A DNA stretch of 64,000 nucleotides from positions 62,001-126,000 of the forward strand of contig NZ_BAOP01000013.1 in the NCBI RefSeq assembly GCF_000344135.1. The letters run 5' to 3'. Positions 1-7,249 of the stretch are shown piece after piece. How positions within the stretch are numbered: position 1 is the stretch's first letter; each line of letters starts with the position of its first letter. Below the pieces are notes generated by a model, which was given only the letters and a program-made list of their open reading frames with translations, did not search any database and had not been told where the DNA came from. The position numbers and the translations under genes are program-made. The DNA comes from Gordonia malaquae NBRC 108250. Its GTDB lineage: Bacteria > Actinomycetota > Actinomycetes > Mycobacteriales > Mycobacteriaceae.

Positions 1-511
1 GGCAGTGCGAGCCCTCGACGACGATCGAGTTCCACTGCCAGTCGGTCCACTCGTCGGTGCCGTAGCCCTCGATGACGGGGATGGTCACGTCGTCGGTCGG
101 CTTGGAGCCCTGCGGGTCGTGCCAGACGAACAGTTGGCCGTTGCGCTCGAGGGTCGGCCACGAGCGGGTCTTGGCGACGGGCGGCACGCGGCGCGCGTAC
201 GGGATTCCGGTGCAGCGGCCGTTGCCGCCCCACCGCCAGTCGTGGAACGGGCAGGCGATCGAATCGCCCTTGACCTCACCCTTGGCGAGATTGCCGCCCA
301 TGTGGCGGCAGTAGGCGTCGAGCACCTTGATCGCGCCGTCGCTCTCCGTCTGGAAGACGACGAGCTGGGTTCCGAACGCCTTGACCTGGTGGGGCTTGCC
401 GTCCTGGAAGTCTTTCAGCAGGCCGAGGCAGTGCCATCCGCGTGCGAATCGGGTGGGGGCTCCGGCCGATTCGATCGTCCGGAACTCGTCGTCCTGGGTG
501 GGTGCAGACAT
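1..511 (-). CDS. kshA: 3-ketosteroid 9-alpha-hydroxylase oxygenase KshA, first copy (partial)
   Basis: The N-terminal 170 residues of a Rieske oxygenase are visible; the rest lies beyond the left edge. The Rieske [2Fe-2S] ligands are Cys68-x-His70 and Cys87-x2-His90, and the CPFHDWRWGG context matches KshA. With the reductase KshB (not in the window), KshA 9-alpha-hydroxylates androstenedione or androstadienedione, which together with 1,2-dehydrogenation opens ring B. The ATG at 511 has a GGAGGA about 8 bases upstream. The gene lies directly downstream of kstR on the same strand. A second copy is at 24952-26118. KshA is a strong family call; which steroid this copy prefers cannot be read from the sequence. 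Confidence 0.88.
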   Translation of the reverse strand, partial: MSAPTQDDEFRTIESAGAPTRFARGWHCLGLLKDFQDGKPHQVKAFGTQLVVFQTESDGAIKVLDAYCRHMGGNLAKGEVKGDSIACPFHDWRWGGNGRCTGIPYARRVPPVAKTRSWPTLERNGQLFVWHDPQGSKPTDDVTIPVIEGYGTDEWTDWQWNSIVVEGSHC

Positions 512-571
512 GATGCGTGTCCTCCATCGAGTTCTTCGCCAGGGCCCGGAAGGGTCCTGATGACTCGATAG

Positions 572-583
572 TGACCTCGGTCA
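572..583. promoter_or_regulatory. TGACC-2-GGTCA inverted repeat upstream of kshA copy 1
   Basis: TGACCTCGGTCA is a perfect 5-base inverted repeat with a 2-base centre, about 60 bases before the kshA start. No KstR-type TnnAACnnGTTnnA box is visible between 512 and 626. It could be an operator for another regulator. The short arms make chance occurrence possible. Confidence 0.3.
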
Positions 584-602
584 TGTCGCTGGAGGTGACG
601 CG

Positions 603-619
603 TTCCCGTTGAGCGGGAA
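603..619 (-). terminator. short hairpin after kstR
   Basis: TTCCCG and CGGGAA arms with a 5-base loop lie just past the kstR stop. There is no T tract, so it is at best a weak terminator or a processing hairpin between kstR and kshA. Confidence 0.3.
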
Positions 620-626
620 GATCGCT

Positions 627-1286
627 CTATTTGTCGAGTAGAAGGCGGATCGTCAATGCCATGCGAGTGGTGACGTCGGTGGCCGATGCACGGCGGGTGA
701 GCCACTGCACGAGGTTCGACATCCACACGTCGGAGATGACGCGTGCGATCGCGAGTTCGTGCTCGGACGGCTCGGCCTCGGCATCCGCGGGGTCGAGCAT
801 CGCGCCCGCGAGGAGACGGTCGATGGTGTTGGCGACTCGGTCGACCTCACTGGTGGCCGATGCGTCGGCGAACATGAACGCCCGCGTCATCGCCTCGGTG
901 AGGAGGGGATCGCGCTGCATCGCATAGGTGATCATGTCGAGCACGTGGCGCAGTCGAGCCATCGGGTCGTCGCCCGGGAGCTGTGTGCGGTCGACGCGGC
1001 CTTCCACTCGTTCCAGTTCGCGCGCGAGCGCTGTCACGAGGAGATGGACCTTCGACGGGAAGTACCGGTACAGGGTGCCGACGGCGACGTCGGCCTTCTC
1101 TGCGACGGTGCGCATCTGCACCGCGTCGTATCCGCCCTTGGAGGCGAGTGCGAGTGTGGCGTCGAGGATCCGCCTGCGCCGCTCGCGCTGCGCAGCCGAT
1201 CCGACCTCGGCGCCCGAGGTGGGTGCCGGAGTTGGCGGCGGCGTCGGTGCTTCGACGTCGCTTGTGCTGGTGGCCGGGCCTGCCAT
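627..1286 (-). CDS. kstR: TetR-family repressor of steroid catabolism, KstR
   Basis: A 219-residue TetR-family repressor. The N-terminal helix-turn-helix contains ADVAVGTLYRYFPSKVHLLV, which matches mycobacterial KstR very closely, as does the C-terminal WLTRRASATDV. KstR represses the cholesterol regulon and is released by CoA thioesters of early steroid intermediates. The ATG at 1286 was chosen because GAGGGGGA sits about 8 bases upstream; a longer open frame runs back across the operator and into fadE34. The gene diverges from fadE34 across a perfect KstR box (1360-1377), so autorepression is expected. M. tuberculosis has the same kstR/fadE34 divergent pair (Rv3574/Rv3573c). Confidence 0.93.
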   Translation of the reverse strand: MAGPATSTSDVEAPTPPPTPAPTSGAEVGSAAQRERRRRILDATLALASKGGYDAVQMRTVAEKADVAVGTLYRYFPSKVHLLVTALARELERVEGRVDRTQLPGDDPMARLRHVLDMITYAMQRDPLLTEAMTRAFMFADASATSEVDRVANTIDRLLAGAMLDPADAEAEPSEHELAIARVISDVWMSNLVQWLTRRASATDVTTRMALTIRLLLDK

Positions 1287-1359
1287 GTGCGGATTCCCCC
1301 TCGATATCGGGCGGCCGCTGGTTGGCAGCGGCACTTCGATGGTGTACACCCTAGGTGTC

Positions 1360-1377
1360 ATTAGAACAGGTTCTAAT
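1360..1377. promoter_or_regulatory. KstR operator between kstR and fadE34
   Basis: ATTAGAACAGGTTCTAAT is a perfect palindrome that contains the KstR consensus TnnAACnnGTTnnA at 1362-1375. It lies 74 bases upstream of the kstR ATG and 34 bases upstream of the fadE34 GTG, so one site can serve both divergent promoters. Confidence 0.9.
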
Positions 1378-1411
1378 TGCTTGCAACAACCGAAACGCAG
1401 AGGAAACTCCC

Positions 1412-3547
1412 GTGAGTATCGCCACGTCATCCGACCAACGAGTGGTAGCCGACAGCGTGACCGACTGGGCGGCGGCCCGATCCGTCGCCGAGGCCGTCCG
1501 TGCCGACATCGACGGCGGGGGTGCGTCATGGCGCGAGTTCTTCGGCCAGATCGGTGAACTCGGCGTGTTCATGGCCGGTGTCGCCGAGGATGCGGGAGGT
1601 GCGGGCGGCAGTCTGGAAGACGTCGCCGTGATGCTGGAAGCGTGCGGATCGTCGCTGGTCCCGGGGCCGTTGGCGCAGACCGTCGCCGGTGCGTACGTCC
1701 TCGCCGCGCAGGGGGCTGAGGTCGCCGAAGCGCTCATGGCCGGGGAGCGGCCCGTGGTGGTCCCGGCGTCGGCGATCAGCGGTGCGGTGCCGTTGACGCT
1801 GACCGACGGATCGGTTGATCTGGGTCCGGTACCCGCGTGGGTGGACGACGCGCTCGTGCTGGCTCCGCTTGTCGTCGACGGCGCGAGCGGCTGGTACGCG
1901 ATCGAGCCCGCAGGTGTCGACGCCACCGTCATGGACGGTCCGCTCGACGGCACGGCGATCCCGCATCGGGTGCGTCTCTCGGGTCTGACCGACGGTTCGC
2001 TCGTACGGATCGACGACGCAGAGCTCCTCGTCGACCTCCTCGTGCTCGGCTTCACCGCCTACCAGTCCGGCGTCGCACGGCACGTCCTGGACGTGGCCGT
2101 CGACTACGCGAAGGTCCGCACTCAGTTCGGGGCGCCGATCGGATCGTTCCAGGCCGTCAAACAGATCTGCGCCGACATGCTGTGCCGGAGCGAGCAGCTG
2201 ACCGCCGCCGCGTGGGATCTGGCGTCGGCGATCGACGACGGCGAGCGTGCGCAGGCGGCCTTGAGCCGTCTCGCCGCATCGGTGCTCGTCGCCGATCTCG
2301 CACCCGCGAACGCCAAGGACGCCATCCAGATCCTCGGCGGAATCGGCTTCACATTCGAACACGACGCACACCTCTACCTGCGGTCGGCGCTCGCCACCCG
2401 CATGCTCCTCGGCCAGGGATCGGCCGCGCGTGCCGAACTCGGCCGCCTCGGGCGGGAGGGTTCCCGACGCGAGTTCTCGCTCGACCTCGAGTCCGTCCAG
2501 GATCGGCGGCCTGCGATCGCCGCCGCCGCCGACGAGGTCGCGGCCGCACCGGAGTCGGAGCGTCGCGCGGCGCTGGCCCGCACCGGACTGCTCGCACCGC
2601 ACTGGCCGGAGCCATACGGTCTGGCCGCCGATCCGGCGCTCCAACTGCTCATCGACGCCGAACTCGACAGGGTGGGCGTCGCCCGCCCCGACCTGGTGAT
2701 CGCGGGCTGGGCGTTGCCGACAATCCTCGAACACGGCACGGACGCTCAGCGCGAGAAGTTCGTCGCGCCGACCCTCGCGGGCGACATCCGGTGGTGCCAG
2801 CTGTTCAGCGAGCCCGAGGCCGGATCGGATCTCGCATCGCTGCGCACCAAAGCCGTCCGCGTCGACGGCGGATGGCGTCTCACCGGTCAGAAGATCTGGA
2901 CGTCGGAGGCGCACATGTCGCAGTGGGCCGTGTGCCTGGCGCGCACCAACCCCGACGTGCCGAAGCACAAGGGCATCACCTACTTCCTCGTCGACATGGC
3001 GGCCGCCGGGATCGACATCCGTCCATTGCGAGAGCTGACCGGCCGCGCGATGTTCAACGAAGTGTTTCTCGACGACGTGTTCGTGCCCGATGAGATGGTC
3101 GTCGGGCCGGTCGACGGCGGCTGGCGACTGGCGCGCACAACACTCGCGAACGAGCGCGTGGCCATGGGCGGTTCGGGTCTGGGCAAGGAGGTCGACGCGT
3201 TGCTGCGTCAGATCGACGGCGTGGAACTGAGCGCGGAGCAGTCGCGTGAACTCGGTCGGATCGTCGCCGATGCGCACATCGGGCGAGTGCTCGACGCACG
3301 GTCGGTGGTCCAGAGGCTGTCGGGGACCGATCCCGGCGCGACGTCGAGCGTCCGAAAACTGATCGGTGTGGTGCATCGGCAGTCGGTGCCGGAGTTCGCC
3401 ACCGATCTGCTCGGCGTCGAGGGTCTGTCGAGTTCGTCGGCGACCGAGTTGCTGCTGCTCAATCGGTGTCTGTCGATTGCGGGCGGAACCACGCAGATCC
3501 TTAAGAACGCGGCGGCAGAGCGAATTCTCGGCCTCCCGCGAGGCTGA
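1412..3547 (+). CDS. fadE34: two-domain acyl-CoA dehydrogenase FadE34 (ChsE3) of the steroid side chain
   Basis: This 711-residue protein carries two acyl-CoA dehydrogenase (ACAD) modules in tandem, the length and layout of FadE34/ChsE3. The first module (about 1-350) includes RTQFGAPIGSFQAVKQ near residue 235. The second (about 370-711) includes QLFSEPEAGSDLASL near residue 465 and ends in the usual GGTTQILKNAAAERILGLPR. FadE34 is a flavoprotein that makes the alpha,beta double bond in the five-carbon side-chain CoA thioester of the steroid. The GTG at 1412 follows GAGGAAA; an upstream in-frame GTG at 1355 would place the KstR operator inside the gene. The family call is strong, helped by the kstR neighbour. 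Confidence 0.9.
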   Translation: MSIATSSDQRVVADSVTDWAAARSVAEAVRADIDGGGASWREFFGQIGELGVFMAGVAEDAGGAGGSLEDVAVMLEACGSSLVPGPLAQTVAGAYVLAAQGAEVAEALMAGERPVVVPASAISGAVPLTLTDGSVDLGPVPAWVDDALVLAPLVVDGASGWYAIEPAGVDATVMDGPLDGTAIPHRVRLSGLTDGSLVRIDDAELLVDLLVLGFTAYQSGVARHVLDVAVDYAKVRTQFGAPIGSFQAVKQICADMLCRSEQLTAAAWDLASAIDDGERAQAALSRLAASVLVADLAPANAKDAIQILGGIGFTFEHDAHLYLRSALATRMLLGQGSAARAELGRLGREGSRREFSLDLESVQDRRPAIAAAADEVAAAPESERRAALARTGLLAPHWPEPYGLAADPALQLLIDAELDRVGVARPDLVIAGWALPTILEHGTDAQREKFVAPTLAGDIRWCQLFSEPEAGSDLASLRTKAVRVDGGWRLTGQKIWTSEAHMSQWAVCLARTNPDVPKHKGITYFLVDMAAAGIDIRPLRELTGRAMFNEVFLDDVFVPDEMVVGPVDGGWRLARTTLANERVAMGGSGLGKEVDALLRQIDGVELSAEQSRELGRIVADAHIGRVLDARSVVQRLSGTDPGATSSVRKLIGVVHRQSVPEFATDLLGVEGLSSSSATELLLLNRCLSIAGGTTQILKNAAAERILGLPRG

Positions 3548-3561
3548 CTGCGCGCTAACCA

Positions 3562-3575
3562 AGCAAGTGCTAGGT
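3562..3575. promoter_or_regulatory. KstR2-like operator upstream of the fadE28-fadE29 fusion
   Basis: AGCAAGTGCTAGGT fits the KstR2 consensus AnCAAGnnCTTGnT with one mismatch. With flanks it reads ACCAAGCAAGTGCTAGGT, an 18-base near-palindrome that matches the element before echA (37751-37768) at 16 of 18 positions. It lies 15 bases after the fadE34 stop and 62 before the next start. Confidence 0.55.
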
Positions 3576-3600
3576 AGAGGCATTCACCATCTGCTACAAA

Positions 3601-3614
3601 TGGAACACGTTCTA
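3601..3614. promoter_or_regulatory. KstR operator upstream of the igr-type operon
   Basis: TGGAACACGTTCTA matches TnnAACnnGTTnnA at every fixed position. It ends 22 bases before the GTG start of the fadE28-fadE29 gene, where it would block initiation of the side-chain operon. Confidence 0.85.
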
Positions 3615-3636
3615 ATTTACCTTCAGGAGGTGCCGG

Positions 3637-5844
3637 GTGGACTTCACTCTGGACCCCGCGGCCGCAGCCGTGTCCGACGTCGCCGACGACGTCGTCAAGC
3701 GCTTGCAGCCGGACTGGGAGACAAAATTCGCCGACAGCGGCTTCGACGCCGCCGCATGGCGCGGCTTCGTCGACGCAGGCGTCACCGCGATGCCGCTCAG
3801 CGAGGAGTTCGGCGGTGACGACCTCGGTGTCGACGCGCTCCGACCACTCGTGGTGCGTGCCGGTCGTGACGCAGTCGTCACACCGCTGATCGGCACTCTC
3901 GCCGCCGGTCTCGTGGGGGCGTCGACCGATCCGGAGGGACGCTTCGCGGTTGCGGTCGGCGAACCGGGTCGAGCACTCGGTGAGGGACTGTCGACGACGC
4001 TTGTCGACGGCGTGCTGACCGGTGTCAAGACAGGTGTCCTGCACGCCGACGGGGCGACAGCACTGGTCGTCGCCGCAGCAGGCGGCATCGCAGTCGTCGA
4101 TCCGGCGGCCGACGGAGTCACTGTCACCAGGACCACCGCGTCGTCCGGCTGGGGCGAGTACACCGTCCGGTTCGACCGTGCTCGCGCCGACCGGGTGGTC
4201 TCCGACAATCCGCAGCCTCTTGTCGACGTCTACCGTGCGCTGCTCGCGGCCTACGCCGACGGACTGCTGGCCGGTGCGATCGCGCGCACTGCCGAGCACG
4301 TCTCGACCCGGCATCAGTTCGGCAAGCCGATCGCCACGTTCCAGGCGGTCGGGCAGCAGCTCGCCGACGTCTACGTCATCTCTGCGACCCTCGGCCTGGT
4401 GAGCACCGCCGCGGCCTGGGAACTGGCGCAGAGCCGCGACGCGCAGGGCGACCTCGCGACCGCGATGTACTGGATCGCGTCCGAGCTTCCGGCGACGATG
4501 CGGACCATGACCCACCTGCACGGCGGGATCGGCGTCGACGTCACCTACCCGCTGCATCGCTACTTCTCCATCACCAAGGATCTCGGTCGTCTTGTCGGCG
4601 GCGTCGATCGCACCCTCGCGGTCCTCGCCGACACCGACCCGGCAGGCTCGGGCGCCGGGGCTGACACCGGTGACGGCATGTTCATCGCGTTCACCGAGGC
4701 TCAGCTGGCCCTCCGTGACCAACTGCGCACCTATTTCTCCACCCTCATCTCCGACGACGATGCGCGCACCATGCGCGTGGAGCGTCACGGTCCCGCGTAC
4801 CGCAAGGTGATCAAGCAGATGGGCGCCGACGGTTGGCTCGGGGTCGGCTGGCCCGCGGAGTTCGGCGGCAAGGGCTTCGGTGAGATCGAACAGCAGATCT
4901 TCACCAACGAGGCGGTCCGCGCCGACGTTCCGCTGCCGTCGGTCACGCTGCAGACCGTCGGGCCGACGCTGCAGAAGTACGGCACCCAGGAGCAGAAGGA
5001 CCTGTTCCTGCCGCGCATCCTCGCGGGCGACGTGCATTTCGCGATCGGCTACACCGAACCCGACGCGGGCACCGACCTCGCGTCGTTGACCACGAAGGCG
5101 ACGCTGGACGAGACCGGCGAGAACTACATCGTCAACGGGCAGAAGATCTTCACCACCGGCGGCCACGACGCCGACTACATCTGGCTCGCCTGCCGGACCG
5201 ATCAGGACGCCCCCAAACACAAGGGCATCACGATCCTGATCCTGGACACCCGTGATCCCGGTTTCACGTGGACCCCGATCATCACCGCGGACGGCGCGCA
5301 TCACGTGAACGCGACGTACTACAGCGACGTGAAGGTTCCCGTCTCGATGCGGGTCGGCGAAGAGGGCGACGGCTGGAAGCTGATCACCACCCAGCTCAAT
5401 CACGAACGTGTGATGCTCGGCCCGTCGGGACGCATCGGCGGCGTCGCCGACAAGGTCCGCGACTGGGCTGCCACCGCGCAGGTCGACGGCGAGCCGGTGA
5501 ACAGCCGCGATGACGTCCGACGCGCGCTCGCGACGATCGGCGCATACGAGCGTCTGAACGAACTGCTTAACTGGGAGGTCGCGTCGAGCGGTGAGATCTC
5601 GATGGCGTCGGCCGCGGCGACGAAGGTGTTCGCGACCGAGCGTGTGCAGACGATCCACCGGATGGCCGACGAGATCGTCGGCCGGTACGGCGACTTCACC
5701 GACGAGACGACGGCCGATCTCGTCGACTGGCTCGACATGATGGCCAAGCGCAATGCCGTGATCACGTTCGGCGGCGGCGTCAACGAAGTGATGCGAGACA
5801 TGATCGGCACCGCCGGTCTCGGTCTGCCGAGGGTGAAGCGATGA
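3637..5844 (+). CDS. fadE28-fadE29: FadE28-FadE29 (ChsE1-ChsE2) fusion acyl-CoA dehydrogenase
   Basis: A 735-residue protein joins two ACADs that are separate subunits in M. tuberculosis. Residues 1 to about 335 resemble FadE28 (HQFGKPIATFQAVGQQLADVY, then HLHGGIGVDVTYPLHRY). Residues 348 to 735 resemble FadE29 (HGPAYRKVIKQMG, GYTEPDAGTDLASL, NERVMLGPSGR type motifs and ITFGGGVNEVMRDMI). The linker near 335-347 is Gly/Ala/Asp-rich, and Met348 (base 4678) falls where FadE29 would start. The separate subunits form an alpha2beta2 enzyme that dehydrogenates the three-carbon side-chain CoA ester. The start GTG follows AGGAGG at 3625-3630. The stop overlaps chsH2 by four bases. This could instead be a paralogous two-domain FadE, but the match in both halves and the chsH2-chsH1-ltp2 context argue against that. 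Confidence 0.88.
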   Translation: MDFTLDPAAAAVSDVADDVVKRLQPDWETKFADSGFDAAAWRGFVDAGVTAMPLSEEFGGDDLGVDALRPLVVRAGRDAVVTPLIGTLAAGLVGASTDPEGRFAVAVGEPGRALGEGLSTTLVDGVLTGVKTGVLHADGATALVVAAAGGIAVVDPAADGVTVTRTTASSGWGEYTVRFDRARADRVVSDNPQPLVDVYRALLAAYADGLLAGAIARTAEHVSTRHQFGKPIATFQAVGQQLADVYVISATLGLVSTAAAWELAQSRDAQGDLATAMYWIASELPATMRTMTHLHGGIGVDVTYPLHRYFSITKDLGRLVGGVDRTLAVLADTDPAGSGAGADTGDGMFIAFTEAQLALRDQLRTYFSTLISDDDARTMRVERHGPAYRKVIKQMGADGWLGVGWPAEFGGKGFGEIEQQIFTNEAVRADVPLPSVTLQTVGPTLQKYGTQEQKDLFLPRILAGDVHFAIGYTEPDAGTDLASLTTKATLDETGENYIVNGQKIFTTGGHDADYIWLACRTDQDAPKHKGITILILDTRDPGFTWTPIITADGAHHVNATYYSDVKVPVSMRVGEEGDGWKLITTQLNHERVMLGPSGRIGGVADKVRDWAATAQVDGEPVNSRDDVRRALATIGAYERLNELLNWEVASSGEISMASAAATKVFATERVQTIHRMADEIVGRYGDFTDETTADLVDWLDMMAKRNAVITFGGGVNEVMRDMIGTAGLGLPRVKR

Positions 5845-6857
5845 CGATGACGCACGACGAGATCCGCACCGCAGCGGATGCGATCAAGGCGAAGGGCGCG
5901 AGCGCGCCCAAGAAGGGCCGCGATCCGATCAACCAGCCGATGATTCACAACTGGGTCGAGGCGATGGGCGACGACAATCCGATCTACGTCGACGCCGACG
6001 CGGCCCGCGCGGCAGGCCACGACGGCGTCGTCGCCCCGCCCGCGATGGCCCAGGTGTGGACCATGCGCGGTCTGCACGGTGTCCGCGCCGATGACGATCC
6101 GCTGGGCCTGGCGACAGAGCTGTTCGACGAGGCCGGATACACCTCGGTGGTCGCGACCAACTGCGACACCGTCTACCACCGCTACACCTCGCCCGGCGAA
6201 GAGGTCACGATCTCGTCGGAGCTCGTCGACGTCGTGGGTCCTAAGAACACGGCTCTCGGCGAGGGCTGGTTCTTCACGACCAAGAACAATTGGTCGGTGG
6301 GAGACGAACTCGTCGCGGAGATGCATTTCCGCATCCTCAAGTTCCGGCCCGCGGCGAAGACCGAGCCGGTCAGCGCGACGCCCGACCTCGACCCGGCCAA
6401 GCTCATCAAGCCGTCCAAGTCCCGTGACACTGCCTTCTTCTGGGACGGTGTCGCAGCCCATGAGCTGCGCATTCAGAAGCTCGACGACGGGTCGCTGCGT
6501 CACCCGCCGATCCCCGCCACGTGGAAGCCGCGCGGTGAGGACGGTGAGTTCGGCACCACCGACTACGTCGTGTCGTCTGGTCGCGGAACCGTCTACAGCC
6601 ACGTGATTCATCACGCGCCGAAGGTGCCCGGCCGCTCGTTGCCGTTCGCAGTGGCACTGGTGGAGCTCGAGGAGGGCGTCCGCATGCTCGGCGAACTCCG
6701 CGGGATCGATCCGGCCGACGTCCGCATCGGGCTCGAGGTCGAGGTGACGTTCTTGGACTTCCCCGCGGGCGAGCGCAGCGACGGGGGATCCACCACCGAC
6801 GGAGTCGCCGACGCGTGGACTCTGTACGCCTTCACTCCGGCAGGAGCAGCCAAGTGA
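5841..6857 (+). CDS. chsH2: steroid enoyl-CoA hydratase subunit ChsH2 (MaoC + DUF35)
   Basis: 338 residues. The N-terminal hot-dog (MaoC-like) domain covers about 1-170, with GHDGVVAPPAMAQVW; a DUF35 OB-fold follows from about 195. ChsH1 and ChsH2 form the hydratase acting on the three-carbon side-chain enoyl-CoA, and the DUF35 part docks the aldolase Ltp2. The only cysteine is near residue 108, in the MaoC part, so the Cys4 zinc ribbon usual in DUF35 proteins is missing. The ATG overlaps the fadE28-fadE29 stop (ATGA) and the stop overlaps chsH1 (GTGA), so translation is probably coupled along the operon. Confidence 0.88.
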   Translation: MTMTHDEIRTAADAIKAKGASAPKKGRDPINQPMIHNWVEAMGDDNPIYVDADAARAAGHDGVVAPPAMAQVWTMRGLHGVRADDDPLGLATELFDEAGYTSVVATNCDTVYHRYTSPGEEVTISSELVDVVGPKNTALGEGWFFTTKNNWSVGDELVAEMHFRILKFRPAAKTEPVSATPDLDPAKLIKPSKSRDTAFFWDGVAAHELRIQKLDDGSLRHPPIPATWKPRGEDGEFGTTDYVVSSGRGTVYSHVIHHAPKVPGRSLPFAVALVELEEGVRMLGELRGIDPADVRIGLEVEVTFLDFPAGERSDGGSTTDGVADAWTLYAFTPAGAAK

Positions 6858-7249
6858 CCACGATCGCCGTCGGCGCCGCGCTGCCGCCGCTGACCATCGA
6901 CGCCACCCCGACATTCGTGGTGGCCACCGCCCTCGCGACCCGCGACTTCCAGGACGTGCACCACGACCGGGACCTCGCGCATCAGAAGGGGTCGAAGGAC
7001 ATCTTCGTCAACATCCTCACCGACACCGGGTTGGTCGAGCGGTTCGTCACCGACTGGGCGGGCCCGTCGGCGCGGATCGGGTCGATCAACTTGAAGTTGG
7101 GCGTGCCCTGGTACGCCTACGACTCGTTGACCTTCACCGGTGAGGTGACCGCTGTCGACGGCGATCGGGTGACCGTCGCCGTCACGGGCACCAACTCGCT
7201 CGGCAAGCACGTCATCTCGACTGTCGTCTTCACCAGCCAGGAGGCGTGA
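6854..7249 (+). CDS. chsH1: steroid enoyl-CoA hydratase subunit ChsH1 (MaoC fold)
   Basis: 131 residues, one hot-dog domain. RDFQDVHHDRDLAHQKGSKD carries the MaoC hydratase Asp and His, so this is the catalytic partner of ChsH2. The GTG at 6854 overlaps the chsH2 stop; an upstream ATG at 6815 lies inside chsH2 and gives a tail the family lacks. The order fadE28-fadE29-chsH2-chsH1-ltp2 is that of the igr operon of M. tuberculosis. Confidence 0.88.
   Translation: MTTIAVGAALPPLTIDATPTFVVATALATRDFQDVHHDRDLAHQKGSKDIFVNILTDTGLVERFVTDWAGPSARIGSINLKLGVPWYAYDSLTFTGEVTAVDGDRVTVAVTGTNSLGKHVISTVVFTSQEA

Noticed and set aside
1526..3583. 685-codon antisense open frame opposite fadE34
   Set aside because: Same reason: a shadow frame without motifs, overlapping a gene with clear family sequence.
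3208..5658. 816-codon open frame on the minus strand opposite fadE34 and the fusion gene
   Set aside because: High-GC codon usage leaves the antisense frame open. It is Arg/Asp/Val-biased, has no family motif and lies opposite strongly supported ACAD genes.
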